64,000 bases of DNA from Lutimaribacter_A marinistellae (GTDB lineage: Bacteria; Pseudomonadota; Alphaproteobacteria; Rhodobacterales; Rhodobacteraceae). This document shows positions 9,182 to 17,945 of this stretch, piece after piece; the first letter of the stretch is position 1, and each line of letters starts with the position of its first letter. The notes beneath the pieces were generated by a model. The model had not been told where the DNA came from, did not search any database, and saw nothing but the letters and a program-made list of their open reading frames with translations. The stretch spans positions 124,001 through 188,000 of the forward strand of contig NZ_JBHRXI010000002.1 in the NCBI RefSeq assembly GCF_042648365.1, given 5' to 3'. The position numbers and the translations under genes are program-made.

Positions 9182-10090
9182 ATGCTGTTTATCACGATCT
9201 GGCCGATTTTCGCGTTGATATGCCTCGGCCATGTGCTGGCGCGGCGCAACTTTCCCTCGGCTGAATTCTGGCCCGCGGCAGAGCGGCTGAACTATCACGT
9301 TCTTTTCCCGGCCTTGCTCGTCTCAAGCCTTGCCAACGCCCCGGTGCGTGATCCGCAGATCCTGCGACTGGGTGGGGCGACGGTGCTGACGATCCTGATC
9401 GCCGTTGCGGTGTTGTACGCCTTGCGAGCCGTCCACCATATGCCGCCGGCACGTTTCGGCCCGCTGGTGCAAGGGATCGTGCGGTTCAATACCTACCTTG
9501 CCCTGTCCATCCTGGCGACACTCGAAGGGATTGCGGGGTTGGAGCGTGCGGCGGTCTATCTCGCGGTCGCAGTGCCGTTGGTCAACGTTCTCGCCATCGT
9601 CGCACTGAGCGATGCGGGAACCGCGCACCGGCCATTTGTTCTGATCGCTACGGTTTTCCGTAATCCGCTTGTTCTTGCCTGCGTCATCGGCGCGTGCCTC
9701 GCGCTGAGCGAGGTCGGCCTACCCTACGGTTCGGACCGATTCCTCAAACTGATGGGAGAGGGGAGCCTTCCGCTCGGCTTGCTTTGCGTTGGCGCAGCGC
9801 TCCGACCCGCTTCACTGCGCCAAGACATCAAGGGTTTGCTTGGTGCGGGTCTGGCACGCCTGTTGATCATGCCTGTGCTTGCGGGCATCGTGGCGCGCGT
9901 CTTTGGCCTGTCCGGGGTAGAGGCCATGGTGCTGGTCGTGTTCTCTGCGGTTCCGGCCGCACCGACCGCCTATGTCCTGACCCAGCAGTTAAAGGGTGAC
10001 GGGCCGTTCATGGCGGGTATCGTGACGTTCCAGACCCTGCTTGCCGTTGCGACCATTCCGGCGGTCCTGCTCCTTTTCTCGGCACTCTGA
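9182..10090 (+). CDS. AEC (auxin efflux carrier) family permease
   Basis: About 302 residues with ten hydrophobic helices (ITIWPIFALICLGHVLARR at the N-terminus, a central loop, then helices ending TIPAVLLLF). This is the AEC/BART architecture, which in bacteria transports dicarboxylates, malonate or similar anions. ATG 9182 was chosen because the upstream GTG (9161) would place charged residues before the first helix. It is 96 bp upstream of the HxlR gene in the same direction, with a separate promoter-like sequence between them. Substrate is unknown. Confidence 0.8.
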   Translation: MLFITIWPIFALICLGHVLARRNFPSAEFWPAAERLNYHVLFPALLVSSLANAPVRDPQILRLGGATVLTILIAVAVLYALRAVHHMPPARFGPLVQGIVRFNTYLALSILATLEGIAGLERAAVYLAVAVPLVNVLAIVALSDAGTAHRPFVLIATVFRNPLVLACVIGACLALSEVGLPYGSDRFLKLMGEGSLPLGLLCVGAALRPASLRQDIKGLLGAGLARLLIMPVLAGIVARVFGLSGVEAMVLVVFSAVPAAPTAYVLTQQLKGDGPFMAGIVTFQTLLAVATIPAVLLLFSAL

Positions 10091-10136
10091 CAAGGCACGC
10101 GACGCAGGCCGTTTTTGGCGCTGCGTCCGATTTCCT

Positions 10137-10186
10137 TTGACATGCATGAAATTTAGGTACATTTTTCGTATCAAAAAGGAGGACAC
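10137..10186 (+). promoter_or_regulatory. Promoter and possible operator of the HxlR operon
   Basis: TTGACA at 10137-10142 matches the -35 consensus. TACATT at 10158-10163 is a possible -10 (15-bp spacer, short). GGTAC and CGTATC flank a T run (10157-10172), a loose inverted TAC/GTA pair as used by some HxlR-family proteins. A strong AAGGAGG ribosome site precedes ATG 10187. Confidence 0.45.
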
Positions 10187-10705
10187 ATGCGCCGCACCCA
10201 ACTTGCCGAAGAATACTGCTCGATCGCGCGGGCAGGCGCCCAACTGGTCGATGCATGGACGCTGATGATCCTGCGAGAACTCTTCCTGTCGAACCGCAGC
10301 TTCGAAGGTATCCGTCAGCAGACCGGAATGGCGCCGGCCTCTCTCGCCGCGCGTCTTGGCGGGCTGGAGGAGGCAGGTATCCTCGAACGCCGGTCGCCGA
10401 AGGACAAACCGCGAAAGGCGCAATACCTGCTGACCGAAAAGGGCTTGGAACTGTGGCCCGCGATCATCGCGATCAAGCAATGGGGCGACAAATGGTTCGG
10501 TCCATGGGCGGATGATCAACCGCCTGTCGTGTTGGAGCATAAGGGCAGAGACCATCCGCTTGTGGTTCAGGTCACCTGCGCCTGCTGCGGAGAACCCGTT
10601 TCGGCCAACGAGTCGCTTGCACAGGTCAGCCCGGTTTTCGCCGAAAGACGAAATGAACAGCAAAAGGCGGCCAAGGCAGCCCGTCGAGAGGAGACAGGAA
10701 AATGA
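10187..10705 (+). CDS. HxlR-family winged-helix regulator
   Basis: 172 residues. The HxlR fold is recognisable: C11SIARAGAQLVDAWTLMILREL, then NRSFEGIRQQTGMAPASLAARL and a wing near residue 75 (KPRKAQYLLTEKG). In this family a conserved N-terminal Cys can sense reactive carbonyls or oxidants; C11 here is at the equivalent place. An extra tail has a CACC cluster (C131, C133, C134), perhaps metal-binding or redox active. Its stop overlaps the start of the Mo/W enzyme by ATGA, so the regulator and enzyme are co-translated. It probably controls this three-gene operon. Confidence 0.85.
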   Translation: MRRTQLAEEYCSIARAGAQLVDAWTLMILRELFLSNRSFEGIRQQTGMAPASLAARLGGLEEAGILERRSPKDKPRKAQYLLTEKGLELWPAIIAIKQWGDKWFGPWADDQPPVVLEHKGRDHPLVVQVTCACCGEPVSANESLAQVSPVFAERRNEQQKAAKAARREETGK

Positions 10706-12885
10706 CAACCCGGCGCGTCTTGTGTTCAGGCTGCGACATCTATTGCCAGGTCCATGCCGAGGTTCCCGAAAGCGGCAAGGTGGCCGAAGTGCGTACAAAG
10801 GCCATCGATACCCGCCCACTGATGGCGAATATCTGCATGAAAGGCGTGCACGCGCCCGAAGGCTTCGCCAATCCCGACCGCGTACTTTATCCGTTGCGGC
10901 GAACAGGCCCAAGGGGTTCGGGCCAGTGGGAACAGGTCAGCTGGGACGAGGCCTTGGACGACATCGCCGCGCGGCTTGGGGACATCGTGGCGCGCCACGG
11001 ACCCGAGGCGCTGGCGGTGTCGACCTCGCAATGGAACACGCAGACTGACAATGGTGCGGCACGGCGGTTCATGAACCTGTTGGGCTCACCCAACTGGATA
11101 AGCGGGGTGGCCATGTGCGCGGGCAACACGGCCGCGGTCAACAGGCTGGTCTATGGCTGGTACCCGTTTCCGGATTATCCCAATACCGAATGCATCGTCC
11201 TGTTCGGCCACAACCCCAAACCGCATTCCTGGACACCGATCCACAACGCGATCCGGCGGGCGCAACAGCGCGGCGCCAAGCTGATCGTTCTGGACCCACG
11301 CCGCAGCGAAAACGCCGAAGCAGCCGACCTGTGGCTACCGCTCAAGCCCGGCACGGATGCCGCCATGTGCCTTGGCTGGATCAAGGTCATTCTGGACGAG
11401 GGGCTCTACGACGCCTCCTTCGTGCGCAAGTGGACCTTGGGCTTCGAGGAATTCAAACGGCGGGTAGACGAATTTCCTCTGTCGCGCGTGGCAGAAATCA
11501 CCGGGGTCGCGCCAGACCTGATCGCCCAGGCAGCCCGGCTTTACGCAACCAACGGCCCCTCGGTCATCCCGTGGACGCCGATCACCGACCAACAACGCAA
11601 CAGCACCAGCGCGATCAGGCTGATGTGCGCCCTGCGCGCGATCTGTGGAAATCTCGACGTCAAAGGCGGCGAGTTGTTTCATGGCTTCCACCCTGACGTG
11701 GTAAGTGAATCCGAGTTGGAACTGCACGAGCACCTTCCCGACGCGCAGCGGGCCAAGCAGTTGGGGGCCGATGCACATCCGGCGTTCACTTATCGCGCTG
11801 CCGACATGCTGCGCGAACCCGCCGCCCGCGTCTGGGGCCACGACTATCCCAACCTCGTGAACGGGGCCTGTATGGCGGTTCCCTCGGCAGTTTTTCGCGC
11901 GATGGCCGATGGCGACCCCTATCCGGTGCGAGCCTTCTTCGTTCTGGGGAACAATGCTCTGATGAGCTATGCGAACATGCAGCTCATTCACCGCGCGATC
12001 ACTGCGCAGGAGCTTGTCGTCGCAGTCGAGCATTTCAAGACGCCCACCGCGCAGCTGGCCGATTACATCCTGCCCGGCGATGCCTGGCTGGAACGAAACG
12101 CGATCAGTGACAGCTTCGCCTGGACCGCGATCTATCGCACCAGCCAACAGGCGGTTCAGCCGCCGGGTGAATGCCGCTCGGTCTATGATTTCTGGCGCGG
12201 GCTGGCGCATAGGATGGGAATGGCCGAGCATTTTCCATGGGCCACGCAGGATGACCTGCTGGATCACCGTGTGGCGAAGCTGTCCGACAGTTTCGCAAGT
12301 CTTGCCGAGGAACGGGCCTATGTCGCACCGCGTATGGAATACCGCAAGTACGAAACAACCGGTTTCGCGACCCCGTCGGGCAAGGTCGAGTTGTCTTCGA
12401 CGATCCTAGACGCCTTTGGCTTCGACCCGCTGCCTAACTGGCGGCCTGCACCGCCCGCTGATGCGGACTGGCCTTTGACATTGTTTACCGGTGTGCGCGA
12501 GGACGAGTTCTTTCAGACCGGGCACCGGCATATTGCTTCGCTGCGCAAGCGCAAGCCCGAACCGCTGGCTTTCCTCTCGATCACGGATGCCGAAAGGCTG
12601 GGAATTTCCTCTGGCGACGACCTGGAGGTCGCAACCAGACAGGGCCGGGTCCTGCTGAAGGCGGATGTGCGCGACGACATGCCCGAGGGGGTCGTCAGGG
12701 TGCCGCATGGCTGGTGGTTGCCCGAACGCCCCGAAGGCGACGGCACGCTGTCCGGCGCATGGACCCATGCCGATGCCCAGATCTGCCCGGACGATTCCGA
12801 TCACCTCGACATGGAACAGGGTATTCCACACCTCAAGGGCATTGCCTGTCGTGTGACCAAGACGTCCCCGCAACGCTCAAATTAA
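10702..12885 (+). CDS. Acetylene-hydratase-like Mo/W-bis-pterin enzyme (DMSO reductase family)
   Basis: 727 residues. Seen: an N-terminal [4Fe-4S] motif C8-x2-C11-x3-C15 with the fourth ligand in ICMKG (C45), a CAGNT segment with a probable metal ligand C139, pterin-binding stretches (LIVLDPRR, TPTAQLADYILPGD) and a C-terminal cofactor-capping domain. No Tat signal, so it is cytoplasmic. By memory it aligns along its length with Pelobacter acetylene hydratase (about 730 residues): D12 next to the cluster matches that enzyme's catalytic Asp13, and C139 its tungsten ligand Cys141. The neighbouring residue is Ala140, where that enzyme has Ile142. Acetylene itself may or may not be the substrate; another hydration or redox reaction is possible. 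Confidence 0.82.
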   Translation: MTTRRVLCSGCDIYCQVHAEVPESGKVAEVRTKAIDTRPLMANICMKGVHAPEGFANPDRVLYPLRRTGPRGSGQWEQVSWDEALDDIAARLGDIVARHGPEALAVSTSQWNTQTDNGAARRFMNLLGSPNWISGVAMCAGNTAAVNRLVYGWYPFPDYPNTECIVLFGHNPKPHSWTPIHNAIRRAQQRGAKLIVLDPRRSENAEAADLWLPLKPGTDAAMCLGWIKVILDEGLYDASFVRKWTLGFEEFKRRVDEFPLSRVAEITGVAPDLIAQAARLYATNGPSVIPWTPITDQQRNSTSAIRLMCALRAICGNLDVKGGELFHGFHPDVVSESELELHEHLPDAQRAKQLGADAHPAFTYRAADMLREPAARVWGHDYPNLVNGACMAVPSAVFRAMADGDPYPVRAFFVLGNNALMSYANMQLIHRAITAQELVVAVEHFKTPTAQLADYILPGDAWLERNAISDSFAWTAIYRTSQQAVQPPGECRSVYDFWRGLAHRMGMAEHFPWATQDDLLDHRVAKLSDSFASLAEERAYVAPRMEYRKYETTGFATPSGKVELSSTILDAFGFDPLPNWRPAPPADADWPLTLFTGVREDEFFQTGHRHIASLRKRKPEPLAFLSITDAERLGISSGDDLEVATRQGRVLLKADVRDDMPEGVVRVPHGWWLPERPEGDGTLSGAWTHADAQICPDDSDHLDMEQGIPHLKGIACRVTKTSPQRSN

Positions 12886-12901
12886 GAACAGGATTCGCAC
12901 G

Positions 12902-13438
12902 ATGGGATATTTCAAAGGCGTCGAAAACGCCCGGCTGGTGACTGAAGTCTTCAGACACGACAAGGACCGTTTCCACCCCTACACGGCGTTCATGGCCGAG
13001 GTCATGCGCAGCTCGGACACGCTTGGGGCGGTCGAGCGCGAAGCGATCGCCCTGCATGTCTCGGCCATCAACCGGTGCCACTATTGCGTGGGTAGCCACC
13101 GCGCCGCTCTTTTGGCGATGGGGCAAACTGCCGAGCAGATCGCCGAGGTCGAAGTCGGGCGTTCGCCCGATGGAAAACTGCATGCCTTGCTGGTCCTCGC
13201 CGCGCGGCTGACGAATACACCGTCGATGGTCGGCGAGGCGGATATCGACGACGCGCGCCGTGCGGGTGCGACAGACCGGGATATCCAGGACACGATCGCG
13301 GTTGCGGCGGTCTTCGCCTTCATGAATCGTCTGGTCGAGGGCTATGGCGTCAAGGGTGACGACAAGGCGTTCGACCTTGTCGGGAAATCGCTGATCAGCG
13401 GCGGATACGACGCGATCCCCAAGATGATCAGCCGCTGA
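12902..13438 (+). CDS. AhpD-like/carboxymuconolactone decarboxylase family protein
   Basis: 178 residues, all-helical. The motif INRCHYCVGSH places C59, C62 and H66 as in AhpD, where the CxxC pair reduces peroxiredoxin or peroxides. It starts 16 bp after the Mo/W enzyme and ends at a strong terminator, so it is the last gene of the HxlR operon. It may protect the oxygen-sensitive enzyme or handle a reactive product; this is inferred from position only. Confidence 0.82.
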   Translation: MGYFKGVENARLVTEVFRHDKDRFHPYTAFMAEVMRSSDTLGAVEREAIALHVSAINRCHYCVGSHRAALLAMGQTAEQIAEVEVGRSPDGKLHALLVLAARLTNTPSMVGEADIDDARRAGATDRDIQDTIAVAAVFAFMNRLVEGYGVKGDDKAFDLVGKSLISGGYDAIPKMISR

Positions 13439-13476
13439 GCCACAGGTTGGCAGCTTTACCCACCTGGACACAGCAA

Positions 13477-13505
13477 AACCCGCCGCTGGAAATCAGCGGC
13501 GGGTT
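13477..13505. terminator. Strong bidirectional terminator
   Basis: A perfect 12-bp stem: AACCCGCCGCTG (13477-13488), loop GAAAT, CAGCGGCGGGTT (13494-13505). AAAA lies on one side and T-rich TTCTTTG on the other. It separates the convergent AhpD-like and MFS genes and can serve both. Confidence 0.9.
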
Positions 13506-13523
13506 CTTTGTTCTCTGACGGGA

Positions 13524-14714
13524 TCAGGCAAAAACCGCGTCGCTGCTCCGGCGTTGCCGGCCTATCAGGACCAGCAGGACACCACCGGCAGCCAGCAGCC
13601 CTGCCGCGACTGGGACCATGCCATAGCCCAGGCCGGCATGGATCACCCAACCGCCAACCGCGGCCCCCACGGCATTGCCGAAGTTGAAAGCGCCCACGTT
13701 GATCGAGGATGCAAGACCCGGCGCCTCGGACGCGGCGAGCATGACGCGTGTCTGCACCGGCGGAACCATCGCAAAGGCCACGGCACCCCAGACCAGCAGC
13801 GAGATCGCAGCGCCCACCTGTGTTCCGATCACGAGCGGCATGATGAAGGTCACCAGCGCCGCACCGCTGAGGAAGATGATGGTTGCGCCGTCCAGCGACC
13901 AGTCGGCTAGCTTGCCACCCAGCCAGTTCCCGGCGGTGAATCCGATCCCGATGAGGACCAGCATCGCGGTGACATAGCTTTCGGTGACCTGCGTCAGTTC
14001 CTGCAGGATCGGTGCGACGTAGGTGTAGACACCGAACAGGGCAGCCGAACCCAGAACCGTCGTTCCCATCGCGATCAGCACTTCGGAACGGATCAGAACG
14101 CTAAGCTCCTTCTTCACGTCCGGACGCTGTCCGCGCTCACCCTGGGGCAGGGCAATCCACAGCGCTGCTATGGCGATTACGCCCAGAACCGCCGTGCCGG
14201 CAAAGGCCATGCGCCAGCCGATCTGCTGACCCAGCCATGTCGCGGCCGGAACGCCACCGATATTGGCGATGGTGAGACCCATGAACATGGTCGCCACGGC
14301 ACTTGCCTGCTTTTCCTTTGGCACGACGCTGGCGGCAACGACCGCCCCAAGGCCGAAAAACGCCCCGTGGTTCAACGAGGTGACAAGACGCGCCACCAAA
14401 AGGGTCCAGTAGTCGGGCGAGAGTGCAGACATGATGTTGCCGACCGTGAAGATAGCCATCAGCGACATCAGCGCAGCGCGCTTGCCGAACCGGCTAAAGA
14501 TCAGGGTCATGATCGGCGCACCGATCATCACGCCGATCGCGTAAGCGCTGACCAGAAGGCCGGCTGTCGGGATGGACACGTTCACGCCTTCGGCGATCAC
14601 GGGCAAAAGGCCCATGGGAGAGAATTCGGTCGTGCCGATCCCGAAGGCGCCGATGGCCAGCGCCAGCAGGATCCAGCCCGATCCGGTCTTTGGTTGAGTT
14701 ATGCTCGTCGACAT
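13524..14714 (-). CDS. MFS transporter, DHA1 (AraJ/drug:proton antiporter) type
   Basis: 396 residues and 12 predicted membrane helices, the standard DHA1 size. The motif between helices 2 and 3 (GAPIMTLIFSRFGKRAAL) and the GLGAVVAASVVPKEK region are typical of AraJ/PbuE-like exporters of sugars, purines or drugs. It is the third gene of a minus-strand set (LLM monooxygenase, aldo/keto reductase, MFS), suggesting export of a product or toxic substrate of those enzymes. Probably regulated by the divergent LysR at 16672. Confidence 0.88.
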   Translation of the reverse strand: MSTSITQPKTGSGWILLALAIGAFGIGTTEFSPMGLLPVIAEGVNVSIPTAGLLVSAYAIGVMIGAPIMTLIFSRFGKRAALMSLMAIFTVGNIMSALSPDYWTLLVARLVTSLNHGAFFGLGAVVAASVVPKEKQASAVATMFMGLTIANIGGVPAATWLGQQIGWRMAFAGTAVLGVIAIAALWIALPQGERGQRPDVKKELSVLIRSEVLIAMGTTVLGSAALFGVYTYVAPILQELTQVTESYVTAMLVLIGIGFTAGNWLGGKLADWSLDGATIIFLSGAALVTFIMPLVIGTQVGAAISLLVWGAVAFAMVPPVQTRVMLAASEAPGLASSINVGAFNFGNAVGAAVGGWVIHAGLGYGMVPVAAGLLAAGGVLLVLIGRQRRSSDAVFA

Positions 14715-14726
14715 GACGGAGGCTCC

Positions 14727-15551
14727 TTATGCGTCCCACTCTGGGGCAAGGTTTTCAGGACTGATGATACGACCGTCGGGGCGGGCCAGCCCGCTGATCC
14801 GGGCCATGTGATCATCGGAAAGGGCAAAATCGAAGATCGCCGCGTTTTCCGCAGCGCGGGAGGGGTTTGCGGTCTTGGACAGCGCGACAAAGCCTTGCTG
14901 CACGACCCAGCGCAACGTGACCTGAGCAGCCGTCTTACCGTATTCCGCACCGATCTGCTGCAGCACTTCGTCCTTCGGCACTGCGCCGTCGGCCATCCCG
15001 TAATAACCGGTGATGGCCACATCCAGTTCGCGCGCTGCCGCCGCCAGTTTGCTCTGGTCCAGATAGGGGTGGACCTCGACCTGGTTGGTGACGATGGGGG
15101 CGGCGCTGGTTGCGACCGACTCGCGCATCTGGGCGATGTTCTGGTTGCTGACCCCGATCAGACGGGTTTTGCCTGCGGCTTGAACTTCGTTGATCAGCTC
15201 GATCTGTTTGGCCACGGGAACTTCGTGCGCGGGCCAGTGCAGCAGCAACAGGTCGACGTTGTCGACGCGCAGTTTTTCGAGGCTTTCATCGACAGAGGCG
15301 GCGAACTTGTCCTCACTATACTGATCGACCCATACCTTGGTGGTCAGAAAGATCTCGTCCCGCGCGACACCGGCGTCTTCGAGCGCTTTGCCAAGTGCCG
15401 CTTCGTTCTTGTAGATCTGGGCGGTGTCGAAATGACGGAACCCGGCCTCGAGCGCGGCAGGCAGCACGCGTTCAAGCTCTTCGTCCGACATCCGGAAGAC
15501 GCCAAAGCCCAGTGCGGGAATGTCGTACCCGTTCGATTTAACGGTCTGCAT
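14727..15551 (-). CDS. Aldo/keto reductase (DkgB-like)
   Basis: 274 residues of a TIM-barrel NADPH-dependent carbonyl reductase. The catalytic tetrad is visible: D42 and Y47 in FDTAQIYKNE, K72 in TTKVW and H105 in LLLLHWP. The C-terminal part carries an FDFALSDDHMARI-type cofactor segment. Length matches 2,5-diketogluconate reductases (about 270-280), but members reduce many aldehydes and ketones, so the substrate is not set. It lies 12 bp before the MFS gene and 20 bp after the LLM gene, forming one operon. Confidence 0.9.
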   Translation of the reverse strand: MQTVKSNGYDIPALGFGVFRMSDEELERVLPAALEAGFRHFDTAQIYKNEAALGKALEDAGVARDEIFLTTKVWVDQYSEDKFAASVDESLEKLRVDNVDLLLLHWPAHEVPVAKQIELINEVQAAGKTRLIGVSNQNIAQMRESVATSAAPIVTNQVEVHPYLDQSKLAAAARELDVAITGYYGMADGAVPKDEVLQQIGAEYGKTAAQVTLRWVVQQGFVALSKTANPSRAAENAAIFDFALSDDHMARISGLARPDGRIISPENLAPEWDA

Positions 15552-15571
15552 GTAATACTCCTAGGAATGTG

Positions 15572-16555
15572 TTAAGCGGCAAGTGCCGCCTTGGTGTCGT
15601 TCAGCGCCGGAATGACTTCCGACGCCAGTTCGTCCAGAACCTCGGCCACGGGACGGCCCGATTGGCGGAGGTTCACCGCGATGTGGTCCACGCCCACGGC
15701 GGCATATCGCTGGAACATGTCGATGAGCGCCTTGCGTCCCATCCGTCCGCCAAAGCGGATCGGCTCGTTCGGCGCATCGGGATCGCCCAAGAGATCGAGA
15801 TGAAAGGCCGAGATGAAGGCACCGCGCCCTTGGGTCGCCTCGCTCCATGCCTCGGTCTGTTTCATCATGCGCCCGACACCGCCGGGATAGACGAAACGAC
15901 CGTCCATGTTGGCACCAAGCCATTCATCCGTCTGACGCGCCTGCCCCGCCACGACCATGGGGATGGCACCCTGTGCAGGGCGCGGTAGCAGATCGTATTC
16001 GGGGATGCGCCCGCCCTCGACCGGCAACCCGCCCGGCTGCCACGCCTGACGCATGTATCCGACGGCATCGCGGAAGGCGTCTGCGCGGGCGTCGAAATCA
16101 AGCCCCAGCAACGGATACTCCACCGGCCGGTCGCCCGAGGCCACGCCAAGGATCAGCCGCCCGCCCGACAGCGCATCGGCAGACGCCGCGGCCTTGGCCG
16201 TCATCATGGGGTGGCGGATCGGCAGAACCACCGCCGCCGTCCCAAGTGCCACGTTCCGCGTCACGCCAGCCAGGTAACCCAGCAGGGTGAACACGTCATG
16301 GACCGAGCCGGCATCGCCCATGTTCACGGTGTCGAATACCGGGACATCGCGTGCCCAGACGGCTGCAAAGCCCAGATCGTCCACCTTGCGCACCAGTTCG
16401 GTTTGCTTGCTCAGATCCGGTACACCAAAGGGGCGGCCATCCGCCTCGCGGCGGCGCGTTCCGTCGGGTGACCAGTCATTGTCGAGGGGCAGTTCAATGC
16501 CCAGTGTCATGCGATCCGGCTTGCGGATCAGGTCGAGTGAAGAATTGCGTTCCAT
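15572..16555 (-). CDS. LLM-class (luciferase-like) flavin-dependent oxidoreductase
   Basis: About 327 residues from MERNSS; the upstream GTG at 16636 would overlap the promoter region shared with the LysR gene. Seen: a TIM-barrel pattern with GFAAVWARDVPVFD, ALGTAAVVLPIRHPMMTAKAAAS and LSGGRLILGVASGDRPVEYPLLG, all typical of F420/FMN-dependent LLM proteins. Such enzymes oxidise with reduced flavin and oxygen. It is first in the LLM-AKR-MFS operon and divergent from LysR. The exact start is uncertain by a few codons. Confidence 0.85.
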   Translation of the reverse strand: MERNSSLDLIRKPDRMTLGIELPLDNDWSPDGTRRREADGRPFGVPDLSKQTELVRKVDDLGFAAVWARDVPVFDTVNMGDAGSVHDVFTLLGYLAGVTRNVALGTAAVVLPIRHPMMTAKAAASADALSGGRLILGVASGDRPVEYPLLGLDFDARADAFRDAVGYMRQAWQPGGLPVEGGRIPEYDLLPRPAQGAIPMVVAGQARQTDEWLGANMDGRFVYPGGVGRMMKQTEAWSEATQGRGAFISAFHLDLLGDPDAPNEPIRFGGRMGRKALIDMFQRYAAVGVDHIAVNLRQSGRPVAEVLDELASEVIPALNDTKAALAA

Positions 16556-16644
16556 GGCCTCGCCATTGCTTTGTTCGCGGTCACGAACGGGCAGATAATC
16601 GACGGGCTGTGCCTTGATAACGCGGCGTTGCTCCACTTTATCTA

Positions 16645-16657
16645 TGAAGCGAATTCA
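16645..16657. promoter_or_regulatory. Possible LysR site between divergent genes
   Basis: TGAA-N5-TTCA (16645-16657) is a short dyad 15 bp upstream of the LysR start in the 116-bp divergent region. Position fits a LysR operator but the arms are only 4 bp. Confidence 0.3.
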
Positions 16658-16671
16658 CAAGGGGCGCAGAC

Positions 16672-17574
16672 GTGGACAACCGGGCAGGTGAAATGCAGGT
16701 TTTCCTGCGGGTGGTCGACTGCGGCAGTTTTTCCGAGGCCGCGCGCATGTTGCGTATGACACCCTCGACAGTCAGCAAGCTGGTTGGCCGGATCGAGGAA
16801 CGGCTTGGCGTTCGGCTTCTCGAACGCTCGACCAGGCGCCTGTCGCTCACCGATGAAGGGCAGGTCTATTACGACCGGAGCCGGATACTTCTCGACGAGA
16901 TGGAGGAGATGGAGCAGGAGCTGTCGCACGGGCAGGCGAGCCTTGATGGGCGCGTTCGTGTCAGCAGCTCGGTCGGGTTCGGCATGCTGGGAATTGAGCC
17001 CGAACTTCCCGCCTTCTGGCAGTCACATCCGCGCATCGTGGTGGATTTGTCCCTTTCGGACGAAATCGTTGATCTCTACCTCGACAGAACGGATGTGGCC
17101 TTTCGCGTGGGACCATTGCCGGACTCCACGATGACAGCGGTCAAGCTGGGAACGGCGAAGCGCATGATCGTCGCCGCGCCATCATACCTGGAAAAACACG
17201 GCACGCCTCACACCATCGACGACCTGTCGGAGCATGCCTGCCTTGGGTTCAACTTTCGCCGGGCCAACGCCGTTTGGCCCTTGCGGGAAAGTGGTCGGAT
17301 CGTCGACCGAACCGTCGAAGGGCCGCTTCTTGCGAACAACGGCGAAACCGTGCGCCGCCAAGCCGTGGCCGGCGTCGGGCTGGGCCGAATCGGCGAGTTT
17401 CACGCGCGTGAAGACCTGCGCGCCGGACGGTTGGTGGAGGTTCTGCATGACGCGACCGAAGGAGACACCGAGGATGTGCACGCCCTGTTCCTGGGTGGAG
17501 AGCGCATCCCGGTACGCGTTCGCGCCTTTGTGGATTTCATGACCCCCCGTTTGAGGGCCTTCCTGGCCGGGTGA
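16672..17574 (+). CDS. LysR-family transcriptional regulator
   Basis: 300 residues with a GTG start. The HTH is clear (FLRVVDCGSFSEAARMLRMTPSTVSKLVGRIEERLGVRLLERSTRRLSLTDEG spans residues 10-60), then a substrate-binding-like effector domain (RVRVSSSVGFGM onwards). It is divergent from the LLM-AKR-MFS operon and is its probable regulator; members of this subgroup often respond to quinones, thiols or aldehydes, but nothing here fixes the ligand. Confidence 0.88.
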   Translation: MDNRAGEMQVFLRVVDCGSFSEAARMLRMTPSTVSKLVGRIEERLGVRLLERSTRRLSLTDEGQVYYDRSRILLDEMEEMEQELSHGQASLDGRVRVSSSVGFGMLGIEPELPAFWQSHPRIVVDLSLSDEIVDLYLDRTDVAFRVGPLPDSTMTAVKLGTAKRMIVAAPSYLEKHGTPHTIDDLSEHACLGFNFRRANAVWPLRESGRIVDRTVEGPLLANNGETVRRQAVAGVGLGRIGEFHAREDLRAGRLVEVLHDATEGDTEDVHALFLGGERIPVRVRAFVDFMTPRLRAFLAG

Positions 17575-17945
17575 CTGTCGATGCATCTTGTTTTGGGTGT
17601 TGCCGGAGATGATAACTTTTTGGGCAATCCGTGACGTGCAGCTCCTGCACCAAGACTGTGCCTTGCAGGAGATGCCTTTGCGCTTTTGCTTCGATGCGAT
17701 CCGTCCGCACAGATTTCCCTTCAGGTGACAGGGACCGCTGCGACTCCGCTGGCCTCTTTGGTCCGCGCGGATAGAAGGCGAGATGACGGTAGGGGCAAAC
17801 CGTGTCAGGAACATGGTGTGGCCGGTGTCGATGGCTGTTTGGGCCGATCTGAAAGACTTGCTGAACGCTTGCCCCCCTCAGGTCGACAGCATGAACGGTG
17901 CGGGTTATCTTTTTGCACGATAATGAAGAAGCAGCAGTCTCTGAC
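17575..17945. other. Intergenic region between LysR and IclR genes
   Basis: 371 bp with no convincing gene on either strand. The only structure I see is the inverted repeat at 17638-17675 listed separately. The promoter of the IclR gene probably lies in the last 100 bp, but no consensus boxes stand out. Confidence 0.5.
17638..17675 (+). terminator. Inverted repeat after the LysR gene
   Basis: CTCCTGCA (17642-17649) and TGCAGGAG (17664-17671) pair perfectly. GCA and TGC extend the stem past one mismatch. CTTTGCGCTTTTG follows, a modest T-rich tail, so it may terminate the LysR transcript. Confidence 0.4.
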
